NCBI RefSeq assembly: GCF_963924675.1
Contig: NC_089231.1
Location: 73,097,191 to 73,161,190, forward strand
Source: Phocoena phocoena
Lineage: Eukaryota; Chordata; Mammalia; Artiodactyla; Phocoenidae
DNA length: 64,000 nucleotides
Direction of reading: 5' to 3'
Part shown: one piece after another, positions 40,785-51,559 of the stretch
Position numbering within the stretch: the stretch's first letter is position 1
Layout: each line of letters starts with the position of its first letter
Notes under the pieces: model-generated
The model's input: only the letters and a program-made list of their open reading frames with translations
Database searches by the model: none
Told to the model about the DNA's origin: nothing
Made by a program: the position numbers and the translations under genes

Positions 40785-41135
40785 TATGGGCTGAATTGTG
40801 TCCCCCTAAAAATTCGTACGTTCAAGTGCTAACCCCCAGTACCTCAGAATGTGAGTACATTTGGAGATAGACCCTTTACATAGGGAGCTAAGGTAAAATG
40901 AGGTCATATGGGTCACAGCCACTCCAATATGACTGGTGTCCTTATAAGAAGCTATCAGGACATAGATACACACAAGGGGGAAGCCCATGAGAAGACACAG
41001 GGAGGAGAAGATGGCTGTCTCCAAACCAAGGAGAGAGGCTCTGAAAAATCAAACCTGCCCACACCTTGATCTTGGACTTCCGGTCTCCAGAATCTTGAGA
41101 GTAAATTTCTGTTGTTTGGCGCTAGTCCTCTAGTT
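40785..41135 (+). mobile_element. MLT1-type MaLR solo LTR
   Basis: 'gctatgggctgaattgtgtc' (40783), 'gctaacccccagtacctcag' (40828), 'actggtgtccttataagaag' (40931), 'ccttgatcttggacttccgg' (41065). LTR only. Confidence 0.85.
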
Positions 41136-41194
41136 AACATCACACGTGACTTTGAGCCGTATGCAATTGAATGCTTTGGCCCCTACTTTTAAAT

Positions 41195-41290
41195 ATTATG
41201 GCAGGGGGTTAACAGCTTAGAAAGCATTTAAACGGTACTGTCTAAGTGTTAGCTATTATTATTAATCCCATTTTAAAGATGACAAACCTG
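41195..41290. mobile_element. MIR 3' ends meeting tail-to-tail
   Basis: 'taagtgttagctattattat' (41243) followed by 'cccattttaaagatgacaaa' (41267): a forward MIR tail runs straight into a reverse MIR core. Confidence 0.6.
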
Positions 41291-41799
41291 GTGCCAAAGC
41301 TGGCAGCTGGCAGAAGGCCAAGGGCAGGAGAGGGCATTTTGGTGCCCCCTGACATGTGAGGACAGAGTGGCTTCACATACCTCCATCCTCCCCAAGGGTC
41401 AAGGGGCAAGGGTCCCAAGGGGCAGCAACTTCATTACATGCCCCAGTCTCTCCACATCATCTGAGTCAAGTGAAGGGATCATAAACCAGGGTTTTATTAG
41501 CTGCCCTATTGGTGGGTGAGCTGGGCTGGGCTGGGTCTCCTCCCTGAGCCCCTGAATAATCCAGGAGGGCATACCTAGGGCAGACAGGAATGGAGGTTGG
41601 GTTTGGGGTTGCATAGCAGCCCAGAGAGTAGGGGAGTGGGCCAGGGTCTTAACAGCATGTGATTAAAGACCCTAGTAATTGTGTCTGACAGGGGACTCAT
41701 CCCCAGGGCTGGAGAGGAGGGGGATACCAAAGCTCAGATGTAGCCTGAGGTTGGAGGCTGATGGGAGTAGGGGAGAACCCCACTCGGAGCTCCTGAGCA
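41291..41799. other. No gene recognised
   Basis: Single-copy-looking sequence with no repeat that I can name. Confidence 0.45.
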
Positions 41800-41900
41800 G
41801 TGAGTCCTGTGCCATACATCACCCGACACGCCTTTCCGTGGGACCGGCCTGGCTGACAGCAGCCATTTATCTGAATGTCATTGGCAGTAAACTGGCGAGG
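41800..41900. promoter_or_regulatory. Short candidate conserved element
   Basis: 'ccatacatcacccgacacgc' and 'agccatttatctgaatgtca' with no repeat match. Confidence 0.3.
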
Positions 41901-42319
41901 GGGAGGGCAGCGAGGAAGGAGGCAGCCACGGGGCGGGGTCTCCTTGGGAATTTCCCAGAGGCCAGTTCGCAGCCCCAGCCTCGGAGGGGAGCTGTTATAA
42001 GCAAGGAGGTGCTATCCGTGGTGCTGAATCCCACCTGCCCCTTTCTCTTTCTCCCTGGGGACAAAGAGGGCAGAGGTGGGGGAGTCCTGTGAACTCAGTG
42101 CTACCCTGTAATCAGATGGGAGCTGGGGGCAGCCCCAGTGGTGAGACACTTACAGGGGAGGAAGGTGACAGTCATATACTTCCATGGTTATGGACATGAA
42201 ATTTGGAGCCATACTCCTAGTGTGTTCGTTCATTTAAAGGATATTTATTTATCAAGAACAGTTTCCCCAGGACATAGCCCCTGAAGATGTCAATCAGTCA
42301 TACAACCTAAAAAATGTCG

Positions 42320-42515
42320 ACACTAACTGTGTGACCTTGGGCAAGTTACTTAACCTCTCTGTGCCTCAATGACCTCATCTGTAAAATGAGGGTAATAATC
42401 ATAGCCACTTCAGAGGGTTGTGAGAGGATTGTGATTATGTAATTAAAGTGCTTAGAACAGAGACTGGCTCCTGGAAAGTGCTCAATAAGCCTTAGCTCGA
42501 GTTACTGTCATTATT
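42320..42515 (+). mobile_element. MIR SINE, well preserved
   Basis: 'ctgtgtgaccttgggcaagt' (42328), 'acttaacctctctgtgcctc', 'cctcatctgtaaaatgaggg', 'gtgcttagaacagagactgg' in order; among the least diverged MIRs here. Confidence 0.92.
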
Positions 42516-42529
42516 TATACTATGAAGTG

Positions 42530-42744
42530 TACAGGGAGCTCTCAGAGGCAATAACAGGGGGAGCCAGACTTTGTTCAGAGAATCAGGGAAGACCTGAAGG
42601 ATGATGAAAGCTTGCATGGGGGAGGTTGGAAGGCATTCCAGGCAAAGGGGACAGCATGGGCAAAGGCCCTTAGGCAGGAAAGGTGCAGGACACCATCCAA
42701 GAGCTAAAAAAAAGCCAGAGGGGCTGGACCACTGAGAGTGATGG
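42530..42744 (-). mobile_element. L2 3'-UTR segment
   Basis: 'ggaggttggaaggcattcca' (42621), 'gcatgggcaaaggcccttag' (42654), 'gccagaggggctggaccact'. Confidence 0.6.
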
Positions 42745-42880
42745 AAGAGCCTCAGTTTCTTAATCTGTTAAATGGGTATAATAGTAGAACCTACCTCCTG
42801 CAAAGCTGTGAGGGTTAAATGAGATGGTGTGTTTAAAGTTCCTAGCACAGAGCCTGAGCACTCATGGTGATTGGTTAGCT
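42745..42880 (+). mobile_element. MIR SINE 3' half
   Basis: 'gcctcagtttcttaatctgt' (42749), 'gagggttaaatgagatggtg', 'ttcctagcacagagcctgag'. Confidence 0.85.
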
Positions 42881-43059
42881 TCCTGGTTCCAAGCCCAGGG
42901 AAGCCACATTCAGTTTGCCACACCCCACATCAAAGCTGGAAAGGACTTCAGAGGCCATTCATTGTACAGATAGGAGCACAGAGGACTTTAGAGAGATCCA
43001 CTGGAAAGGGAGGCTGCTGGGGCTACTTGTTCCAGCCTCCTTAGATGGGAGAGAGTGTG

Positions 43060-43240
43060 GGGCAGTGAAAACAGTAGAGGCTTGGGGGGCTGAGGGGTGG
43101 GGTGAAGTCCTGGCCCCAGTGCTAACCTGTTGTGGGACTTGGTGGGATGGATGCCTTGAGGCACTCAATTTCTTCATCTGTAAGATGGGGATAATAACAC
43201 CCAGAAGGCATTTATGGTTATAAGAGTGGGTCAGACACTT
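43060..43240 (+). mobile_element. MIR SINE
   Basis: 'ggccccagtgctaacctgtt' (43112), 'caatttcttcatctgtaaga' (43166), 'tggggataataacaccc'. Confidence 0.75.
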
Positions 43241-43244
43241 GGAA

Positions 43245-43904
43245 ACCCACAGGGACCAGGCAGACGATGTAAAGGAGACTTCCCAAACTCGTCTTACTTC
43301 TCAAGAGAACCCTAAATCCCGATTTTATGTAGGATATCCCTATTTGTAAGTGTTAGAAACTAATTTAAGCTTTTTTAAAACACAAGGTGGGTCAAAGCTA
43401 CCATGTTTGTGCCTTGAATTTGATCTGTGGACTGCCAGGGCGTAGCCTCTGGCAGAAGGTGATGTACTTAGCAGGTGCTCGATAAGTGTGGTCCCTTTCT
43501 CTTGGGGAGCCTCTCCTTCATCCACCTCTATGCCGCCACCTGCCTGCTAGGAGTTCAGACCTTCCTCTAGAACCCTCGAGTTCAGGAAGGGGCTGAGTCC
43601 TACCCAGATCTAAGCCTCTGGCCATTCTCACCCCTCCTCTGTCCCCATCCCGGGAGATCCTGTCTTACGAGGAAGGCGCTGCCTGCCTGGGGACCCAGGA
43701 TCACAGAGCACACAGGTGGCTGGTGTGGGAGGTACGTGTCACAGCCTCGTCATCAGCATGGCGGCCCCCTCCTCCTGTCTGTGGCATCAAGAAACCCTGA
43801 GAACCAGTTGACACAACTCCCCAGGGAGTGTACCTGCCTCGGGGAGTGGTGGCTGTGACTCAGAGGTGCAACTGGGCTCGGATGCTGGTGGATGCACCAG
43901 TAAA
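43245..43904. other. No gene recognised
   Basis: 43450-43500 has an L2/MIR-like tail ('gcaggtgctcgataagtgtg'). The rest is unassigned. Confidence 0.45.
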
Positions 43905-44030
43905 ACAGGCAGAAAAGGAGTGATAGAAGGTCAGAGCTACATGGGGCCTTTTAGGGCAGCCCAACAGTGTTCCGTGGAGAAACAGAGGCCTGGAGAGAGG
44001 AAGGTCACATGTCTACTGATTCGTAATTGA
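43905..44030 (-). mobile_element. MIR-like fragment
   Basis: 'ggagaaacagaggcctggag' (43976) and 'aggtcacatgtctactgatt'. Confidence 0.5.
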
Positions 44031-44149
44031 GTGCTTTTTCCGTGACATCTTCCTGCCAGACCAAGATCTAGAGCAGAGATGTCAGAGTCTGGGGAGGAAC
44101 CACATTTCTTGGTCTTCATATCCCCTAAGTCATGGGAAGAAGAGGCCTA

Positions 44150-44320
44150 CGGACTTTGTTTCCATCCTGGTTCTGCCATTTACTGTGTGTCCTTGGGCAA
44201 CTCACATAGCCTCTCTGGTCCTCAGTTTCATCATCTGTAAAGTGAGAATAAACGCTTTGCCAAGGTTAAAATGAGAGCTTGTGTAAAATGCCTGGTTCAT
44301 AATGGATGCTTAAAAGTCTT
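44150..44320 (+). mobile_element. MIR SINE
   Basis: 'tggttctgccatttactgtg' (44169), 'cctcagtttcatcatctgta' (44220), 'gcctggttcataatggatgc'. Confidence 0.88.
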
Positions 44321-44724
44321 TTTCTAAAGGCACTTATATCTGGCCTCATTTCAAAAAAGGCTTAGACGTGGCTTACAAATACACACTGCAATGCCAGTGT
44401 GTAGATGAGAGGACGGGATGACAAGATGGTGGGGTGAAGTCTTGTATGGTTGTGAGCAGGGGGCCACACATCTGGATCAGAGTTTCCTGGTGGCCACAGC
44501 AAAGGGAGAAATACAACCATTATGTGACTCTTGGTATCCATAAGCTGAGAAACTACTGCTTGCTTAGGGGAAAAAATTAACTTTTCTTGGTAATGGGATA
44601 TGAGTCATTTCTCATGTGAGTCTTCAAAAACAGGGCCTGTGGCAAGAGTAATTCTCTTTCCTTTCCACTCCCTCACTTCCTTCTCTAGCTATTCCTTGGG
44701 GTCACCCAAACCCTACAACCATAG

Positions 44725-44935
44725 CTGATGGCATAATGGTTAAGAGGCCCAGCCCTGAAGACAAAACCAGTCTCCACCTCTGCGCAGCCTTGGGCTCGAG
44801 ACCGCCCCTCTCTGAGCCTCAGTTTCCTCATCTGTAAAATGGATGGTTATAGAAATAACTACCTCTAGGTTCTCGAAAATTAGAGGTGGTGAAACAATGC
44901 GTAAAACACTGACCAGCTTAAACTGGTTTTGCTTC
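44725..44935 (+). mobile_element. MIR SINE, full length
   Basis: 'gcataatggttaagaggccc' (44731, tRNA-like head), 'gagcctcagtttcctcatct' (44814), 'gtaaaatggatgg'. Confidence 0.9.
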
Positions 44936-45399
44936 CTTAAAAAAATGGGTTGTTGATTAATCTAACCTGGAGTTATTTTTACAGACAGCATTGCACATGT
45001 GCAAAATGGGAACACATGTCTCCGGGATGACCCAGGAACCAGGAATCTTCAGCTGATGGAACTTAAAGAATAGAAATGTTGCCAGCGGAGCCCTTTACGA
45101 AACGAGAAGTCCTTCAATCAGGAGACTCTGGCTTCCAGCAGTAGCTTATTTGGACTGATTCGAGACTAGCCAATCAGCTTCCAAGTCTGAAGTTCCCTTA
45201 ACCCGTTAAATTTCACCCAGAAGCCTGGATTGAGGAGAGCGATTTGAGTCCTGCTTCCTGTTTCCTTGCAGGTCGAGCTCGCAGTGAAGCTCTTTCCTCA
45301 AAAGCTGGTGCCATAGTATCAGCTCCTACATGCATCAGGCAGCCAGCACTTGCTGGGTAACAGAGGTATCTTCTATAAAGACCTTCAAGTGACATCTTG
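44936..45399. other. No gene recognised
   Basis: AT-richer single-copy-looking DNA (44940-45070 includes 'gttgattaatctaacctgga'). Confidence 0.4.
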
Positions 45400-45475
45400 C
45401 ATACAGTAAGTGTTCCATAAATGGTGGCTGCTCTTATAGCAGGAACTCAATAAATGGTCACTGAATGAGTATCAT
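45400..45475 (+). mobile_element. L2/MIR 3' tail
   Basis: 'catacagtaagtgttccata' and 'gaactcaataaatggtcact' are two tail-like phrases in succession. Confidence 0.6.
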
Positions 45476-45699
45476 ACGGCAGCAAAAGCATTTTCTCTTC
45501 CAAACCGTCTCTTCAGTGCTTCTCAGCAGCAGGCGTTCTCCCCAAACCAAATTGAAACTGCATGTGTGTTTTAATCAATTCCATGGTTTGTGGGAGCCAA
45601 AGAGCCCAGGTTAATGGAACACAGCCAAATCCCCCGTGAATTTCTAACCCTCCTTGAAAGGCCTCTGCTTTTTCCTGCTCAGCCACTGGGAAGCTGTTG

Positions 45700-46110
45700 C
45701 CTCCACTCGGGGAGGAGAAATTGAATAATTGATGCAATTTGAATAACACTAGGATTTATAATGATATTGAAATGTAAAGATAAAAGGGGGCGTGAACGGG
45801 AGGGGGGCTCATAGCGGAAGAGGCAAGTTGTTAATAGGCACTTAGGGGCTCTGTGGGGTGGGGGGAGCTCCCCTGGAAACATGTGCTGAAAAGTCATTTG
45901 AGAGAGGAGGCGCTGGGAGGGGGGTGGGCTGGGAAATCTCCACCCGGAGAGGGAGAAAAGCCATATTCATAAATAAGATTCGGAAATTTCTCCCGACTCA
46001 GCACCGCTAACAGGGAGTGGATAATTATTTAAATGCCAAATCATTCCGCTCATTAGAATCCCAAATCATATCTGAAGAAACTGATTGCCCAGGGCAGGAA
46101 TGAAAGGGGG
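45700..46110. promoter_or_regulatory. Candidate conserved non-coding region
   Basis: Two AT-rich parts, 45715-45790 ('gagaaattgaataattgatg') and 45950-46085 ('ccatattcataaataagatt', 'gataattatttaaatgccaa', 'gctcattagaatcccaaatc'), sit around a G-rich segment. TAAT/ATTA cores are frequent. No repeat family recognised. Confidence 0.45.
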
Positions 46111-46244
46111 CAGAGGAGGAAATGGGGTGGCTAGGAAAGCAGGAAATGGGAGGGTCTCCCTGACTTCTGGTCCAGGCCAAGGGGAAGATGGAGTGGAAAG
46201 GACGGCAGGATGGTAGGGAGGGTAGGAACATGGGGTGGAAGGAA

Positions 46245-46395
46245 GTCAGATAGTCGTGGGTTCAAGGCCAGGATCTGATACTTCCTTATTGTGGGTCTCC
46301 TTTGTTACCTTACCTCTCTGAGCCTCAGTTTGCCCAGCTGGAAAATGGGGTTGATGCTAAGATCTACTTTGCAAGCAGCGAATGTTAGCTGCTGT
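46245..46395 (+). mobile_element. MIR SINE
   Basis: 'ctctgagcctcagtttgccc' (46316) and 'agctggaaaatggggttgat'. Confidence 0.82.
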
Positions 46396-46534
46396 GATTA
46401 GGGAGGCGGGACGGAGAGGGGCTCAGGACGGGGCACGGGCTAGGGCTGGGGGAGGAACCTCGCATAAGCCCCAAGCCAGGCTCCTTTCCCTCCCAAACCT
46501 ACCCTGTCTCTGACCCCAGTCACAGACAGGAGCT

Positions 46535-46615
46535 GACTTGAGAGGTGGAGACTGAGTCTCAGAGAGGGTAAGGGATAAGGGACTTGGCCAAGATGACACA
46601 GAGCCAGGGACCCCA
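46535..46615 (-). mobile_element. MIR SINE fragment
   Basis: 'ggagactgagtctcagagag' (46546), 'ttggccaagatgacacagag'. Confidence 0.75.
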
Positions 46616-47019
46616 AGTACACACACATCCTATCATCCCCATGAGTCCACAACTCCCAGCCTCATCTGGCCGCCCTCCCAGGTGCCGGGAGGTCTCCAAG
46701 ATGGGAGTCGGCTCAGCCCCCGGGAGCGTTATCATGTCTGTGGACCGGAGTCACAAGGGCAAGTCGGTAACAATCCAATTATGCCGAGAGATTCCGGGCC
46801 GGCTGGTGCCCCCTCCCATGGTGGATGACCGTGCCACCCCTCAGAGACGAGCAAGCAAGCGGGGGCCCTGGAGCAGGGGGGCCACAAGGAGCACTGGCTG
46901 GGCTCAGCAGGGACAGGAAAACCCCAAAATAGGGAAGCAGCGTGCACTCACGTGCTCTCAATATAACACTACGAGTAGTAGTAATAAGGCAGCCGCACAC
47001 CTGTGGTGCAATAGCATGT
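46616..47019. other. No gene recognised
   Basis: 46735-46800 ('gtcggtaacaatccaattat') looks single-copy. No exon seen. Confidence 0.4.
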
Positions 47020-47200
47020 CGGCTTTTATTCCGTGCCAGACCCTGTGCTCCGCATTTTATATCATTTAACTCTCATTAGAACCCTGTGAGCAGAGGCGAT
47101 GGGGAAGCTGAAGCCTGGAGAGGTGAGGCGACTTGTTCATGCAGCTCAAAAGCTGTGAGGCTAAGGTTTGAACCTGTCGGCCTGAAACCCAAGCCTCCTC
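47020..47200 (-). mobile_element. MIR SINE, nearly full length
   Basis: 'ccgtgccagaccctgtgctc' (47031), 'atcatttaactctcattaga' (47061), 'ggctaaggtttgaacctgtc' (47159). Confidence 0.82.
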
Positions 47201-47769
47201 GTAGCTCTGGGCTGCCCCCCAGACTCAGTCCACAGCCAGCGCCTGGCTTTCTCCTCACCATGGCTCTGGGAGATCCCTTAGGTGCTGTTTGCAGGCGAGA
47301 CCCTCCATAGCCCCACAGAGAGATCGAGAAGGAGTTGGGATTCAGACATGGGTTGTTCCAATCTCAATCTCACACAGCCCTCTGTCTGCCCCCTCTGGAG
47401 CCTCAGACCCTCCCATGTTCCGGCCCACCTTGCTGACCTCTCTCCACTCTCCCCCACCCCCATGGCCTCCTGGTCAACGCAGAGAGCAGCCCAGCTGCCA
47501 CTCCCCCCATCCCTTCAAATAAGACTAGTAGCAGCCACTTGTCTGTCCCCAGAAGGCCCCCCACCCGCTTGCTTAAGGTCACCCTGGCGTTCGCATTCAG
47601 TAGAGGTTGGGGGCCAGGCCTTCCAAGGTTTCCCAAGTAGTTACTGAAACATTAGCTCAATTAATATTTCAGTGGCCCAGTCCTGGCTGGTGATTGCTGC
47701 AGCTGGGAAGCTGGGTCCTTTCTCTTCCCAAGAGGCCAAGCGGAGACAGCTGGGAAGCCTTGGGGCCAG
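47201..47769. other. No gene recognised
   Basis: 47640-47690 holds a short AT-rich patch ('gctcaattaatatttcagtg'). Flanks are GC-rich. Confidence 0.4.
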
Positions 47770-47945
47770 GGGCAGTCAGAGGATCTGGGTTGGAGCCTGC
47801 CTGCATGGCTGTGTGGCCTTGATCAAAACCCTTCCCCTCTCTGGGCCGTGTCTGTCAAATGGTGACATCACTCTTTCCTGCTTATAGCGTTATTGGGATT
47901 AGCCTGGGGCCTGGCATATGGTCGGTACTCAGTAAACGATAGTAT
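47770..47945 (+). mobile_element. MIR SINE
   Basis: 'catggctgtgtggccttgat' (47804), 'cctctctgggccgtgtctgt', 'ggtcggtactcagtaaacga'. Confidence 0.82.
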
Positions 47946-48139
47946 TCGCAATACCTGTGTTTTCCAAGGTGAGCTGCCCATTCTACCTGCTCCAGAATTC
48001 CATGGGGTGCTGTGACAACTACAGTCTCCTGGGCCCGGCCTGGACCGGCAGAGCCTGGATGCTGGGGCCCTGGAGTCTGCACTTGTGCCAAGGGCTCCCA
48101 GTGACTCCCCAGCACCCCTGCTTCCTAGTGAGGGAGTAG

Positions 48140-48280
48140 GAGCCTAGGCTCTGAGACAAGCAGTTGCACGTCGGTTTCCTTGTATGTAAATGGGAACAGA
48201 GACATTGACCTCTCAGGGCTTCTGGGAGGAAAGAATGAGATTAGGGGCTGGCACATAATAGGTACTCAATAAATGATTTC
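48140..48280 (+). mobile_element. MIR SINE fragment
   Basis: 'gtttccttgtatgtaaatgg' (48173) and 'ataggtactcaataaatgat' (48258). Confidence 0.8.
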
Positions 48281-48517
48281 CCCCCTCCCACCACCCACTC
48301 CCCTTCAGTGGAAGACCAAGCATCAGCCCCCTAAAGAGGGGACGAGGGGGGTGTCCTGCCCCTCAGGAGCCTTGTCAGCAGGGCCCGCTCCAAATCGATC
48401 TTTTCCCCCCCGTTTTCACTCACAGCGTCAGCATCTCTTGGGGCGGGAGAAAATGCCAGCATCAGCACACTGCATGCCCCAGCCAGACACGGCTGCTCTT
48501 TATTAATTAACCACCAG

Positions 48518-48707
48518 GGCTTCCCTGGTGGCGCAGTGGTTGAGAGTCCGCCTGCCGATGCAGGGGACACGGGTTCGTGCCCCGGTCTGGGAAGATCCCA
48601 CATGCCGCGGAGCGGCTGGGCCCGTGAGCCATGGCCGCTGAGCCTGCGCGTCCGGAGCCTGTCCTCCGCAACGGGAGAGGCCACAACAGTGAGAGGCCCA
48701 CGTAACG

Positions 48708-48750
<43 letters not shown>
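48518..48750 (+). mobile_element. CHR SINE, long cetacean form, very young
   Basis: Head 'cttccctggtggcgcagtgg' at 48520 with tRNA A and B box regions ('gggttcgtgcccc'). It ends in about 40 uninterrupted A bases (48711-48750). Perfect 12-bp duplication 'attaaccaccag' (48506 and 48751). Confidence 0.98.
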
Positions 48751-48753
<3 letters not shown>

Positions 48754-49014
48754 AACCACCAGATGTTAGTTTTGCATCTTTTATCAGAGGGAGGTTTATC
48801 ACCAGGACCCTGTATGTCAGGCCATTAGGGAGAGGCAGGAAAACATCCCTTGGGGGGCCCTGGAGCTGGCAGGGAGCGGGGAGGGGGACAAGAAGCATGG
48901 TCGCCAGCCCAGAGCACCCCTCCGCCCTGGCCACCCCCCGCCCAGTGCCTCCATGGTCACGTCCGCAGTGGCCATTTGGCCCATTTGAAGTGGCTACTTG
49001 TACATCAGCTCACA
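48751..49014. other. No gene recognised
   Basis: Short single-copy-looking segment between the SINE and an L2. Confidence 0.4.
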
Positions 49015-49505
49015 GGGCCACCGTGATGAGCAAACCAGGCCCAGTCCCTGTTCTCCAAAGCTCACAGTCAGTTGGTGAGATAGCCACATTCCAGTAAACC
49101 CAAATAGATAAAACTATGACAAATTGTAAGCGGTGTCATGAAGGAAACTGACAAGGTTTTCAGAGCAGGCGAATAGCTGGCAGGGGACCTAATTTAACGT
49201 AGCAGTTTCCCTGGGGAGGTGACATTTAAGTGGCCTCATGGAAAAGGAGCCGGAGCAGAAGATTCCAGGCAAAGGGCACAGCAAGGGCAAAGGCCCTGGG
49301 GCAGGAACCAACTCAGCGTGTTTAAGGATCTGAAAAAAGATCCGAGAGGCTGGAGTGTGATGAAGGAGGAGGCCACGAGGATGCTGAGGTCAGCTGGGCC
49401 GGGACCAGAGTTCCTCGTGGGGCATACGGAGGAGCATGGATTTCTCATGTTGAGGGCACCAAGGAGCCACAGCAGGCTGTTGAACAGGGGAGCTATGTGA
49501 TGATG
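49015..49505 (-). mobile_element. L2 3'-UTR segment
   Basis: 'cagtccctgttctccaaagc' (49042), 'gcacagcaagggcaaaggcc' (49275), 'gaggctggagtgtgatgaag' (49346), 'gctgttgaacaggggagcta'. Confidence 0.65.
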
Positions 49506-49789
49506 GGATTTTGACATGAGAAAGAGCCCTCTCTCTGCCCTGGAGGGTGAGGGACGGGTTAGAGGGGAGGGAGGGAAGCCCGCCAGGTGGTCAGTCTGGG
49601 AGAGATGGTGAGCCCTTAGCATTGACTGGACACTAACAGGGTGTCGGGCAGTGTTCACATGCAAGAAATATTATGAAGCAGAAGCGGGGGGCGAGGGTGA
49701 AAGAAGGGTCTAAGGTAACTCCGGGTGCCTTGCTCCAGACACACCCGAGTCCTCTCATGTCCCCAGCACCCACGAGACTGGAATTAGGA

Positions 49790-49910
49790 TCATCTTCATT
49801 TCACAGATGAAGAAATGGGGGCCCAGTGAAGTGTAGCAGCTTGCTCAAGGTCACACAGCGAGGAGCAGCAGATCCCACACTTGAACTTGGTCTGCCTGCT
49901 GCGCTGTCTT
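49790..49910 (-). mobile_element. MIR SINE fragment
   Basis: 'tcatttcacagatgaagaaa' (49796), 'aaggtcacacagcgaggagc' (49847). Confidence 0.85.
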
Positions 49911-50109
49911 TCCTGCAAACAGCTGCCCAAGCTCACACAGGCTGCAGGTAACTGCTGTCTTCCTCCTGCTGTTTCATGAATGCTGTGCTACCCTCCACCA
50001 GTTACCCAGCGAAGTCCACTGGGCGGAGCAGAGGGGGCCCGGCTGACCCGAGCAGGTAAGGGGCAGTGGGTCCCAGATCCAGCCCTTAACTTGTCCAAGG
50101 CACAGCAAA

Positions 50110-50264
50110 TCCAGACACGAGTCTATGTTACCTCCTTTCAAATTGATGTGACACCGTTACCCAGGGTGATTATTTTCTGCCTGATCCACTCACCATCCGA
50201 TAAACAGGTGATTACTTCTCCCAGTTCAGTTTCTGATTTGCATACAATAAATATCACCCCCTGG

Positions 50265-50265
<1 letters not shown>
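50110..50265. promoter_or_regulatory. Candidate conserved element with octamer motif
   Basis: A perfect ATTTGCAT octamer at 50236-50243 lies within 'ctgatttgcatacaataaat'. Preceding text 'gggtgattattttctgcctg' and 'aacaggtgattacttctccc' is repeat-free. A second AT-rich part follows the TG repeat (50325-50415, 'gcttgcataatcgacacatt'). Confidence 0.4.

Positions 50266-50267
<2 letters not shown>

Positions 50268-50300
<33 letters not shown>
50268..50300 (+). repeat. (GT)n microsatellite
   Basis: About 16 uninterrupted GT units splitting the candidate element. Confidence 0.95.
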
Positions 50301-50301
<1 letters not shown>

Positions 50302-50425
50302 GGGGGTGGAATACAGGTCTCATGTCTTATTTATGAGAAATAAACAGGAGCACGAGCTTGCATAATCGACACATTTAATCTAGCTCTTTTCGCCCTTTTG
50401 ACTCTAATCAGGCCAGGTCTGTGCA

Positions 50426-50460
50426 TGGCTCTGTGTGTGTGTGTGTGCGCGCGCCCACAC
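50426..50460 (+). repeat. Short (TG)n/(GC)n alternating tract
   Basis: 'ctctgtgtgtgtgtgtgcgc' then 'gcgcgcccacacac': alternating purine-pyrimidine sequence. Confidence 0.85.
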
Positions 50461-50745
50461 ACTCACAGGCTGCAGGGGGACACCCCTGCCAAGATCTTCA
50501 TCCCAGCCTGTTTGGGGCTGATGGTTGGGGCACAGGCTGCCTAAGAGGCCTCCTGAACCCCAGCACACTTAGTTTGAGGATCCAGGCTCAAGGTATGGGA
50601 GGGGAGCAATTGCATCCCCCCAACAACTTCGCAGAGGTTAATTATTTTAAAATTGTCAAAATATCTTTGAACTGTCAAAAGTACCAGCCATATAATTGGG
50701 CGGCATTAGCCACAGTTCTATTGGCAGTGACACCCAACATCACAA

Positions 50746-51107
50746 ATATATATATATATTTTTTTAATTAATTAATTTATTTTTGGCTGCATTTGGTCTT
50801 TGTTGCCGTGCACGGACCTTCTCTAGTTGTGGCGAGTGGGGGTTTCTCTTCGTTGCGGTGCACGGACTTCTCATTGCAGTGCCTTCTCTTGTGGTGGAGC
50901 ACGGGCTCTGGGTGTGCAGGCTTCAGTAGTTGTGGCACATGGGCTCAGTAGTTGTGGCTCGCGGGGTCTAGAGCACAGGCTCAGTAGTTGTGGCGCACGG
51001 GCTTACTTGTTCTGTGGCATGTGGGATCTTCCTGGACCAGGGCTCGAACCTGTGTCCCCTGCATCGGCAGGCAGATTTTTAACCACTGGGCCACGAGGGA
51101 AGTCCCT
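50746..51107 (-). mobile_element. Long CHR-related SINE (about 350 bp)
   Basis: Reverse: an A/T-rich start, then 'ggctgcatttggtctttgtt' (50785), several diverged internal copies of 'gcacgggct...agtagttgtgg', and the head 'ccacgagggaagtccc'. Flanked by 'caacatcaca' (50735 and 51108). Confidence 0.85.
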
Positions 51108-51179
51108 CAACATCACATATTTTTCATCAAGATAGAAAAGCCAAACAGAAATTTTTTTTAAAAAGCTAAGCATTGCATG

Positions 51180-51260
51180 GAGAATCAAGGTCACGTGCTC
51201 GTAAATGCCAGAGCCAAGGCTTGAACCTGGGACTCTGACTGCAAAGCCCAAGTTAGTAGC
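51180..51260 (-). mobile_element. MIR SINE 5' part
   Basis: 'agccaaggcttgaacctggg' (51212) and 'actctgactgcaaagccc'. Confidence 0.7.
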
Positions 51261-51329
51261 ACCCCGTGATGCTGCCTTCCTGACATGATGAGTAAGAGAT
51301 CTGGGAGAAACCAGCAGTGTGATCACCTA

Positions 51330-51445
51330 CTGCCATCCAGCTCCTGTTCCACTGATAGAGAAACTAAGACCATAAAAGTAAAGGGACTTGCCCGTGGTCA
51401 TATCCAAACCGTGTCAGAGCTGGAATTCAAATCCAGGTCTTAATT
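51330..51445 (-). mobile_element. MIR SINE fragment
   Basis: 'gatagagaaactaagaccat' (51353), 'ggaattcaaatccaggtctt' (51422). Confidence 0.7.
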
Positions 51446-51559
51446 GTGTGCGTGTATGTTTAAAAAATAACTGTTTTGGTATGTTGACCTAGGCAGAGCA
51501 CAGAAGGGATAGCTGTGTTTGCTCACCAATGACTGGGTCCTAACTTGGAGTGGTTTGAA

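Noticed and set aside
48518..48600. Possible tRNA gene
   Set aside because: A and B box-like sequences belong to the SINE head. There is no cloverleaf end and the copy is flanked by target duplications.
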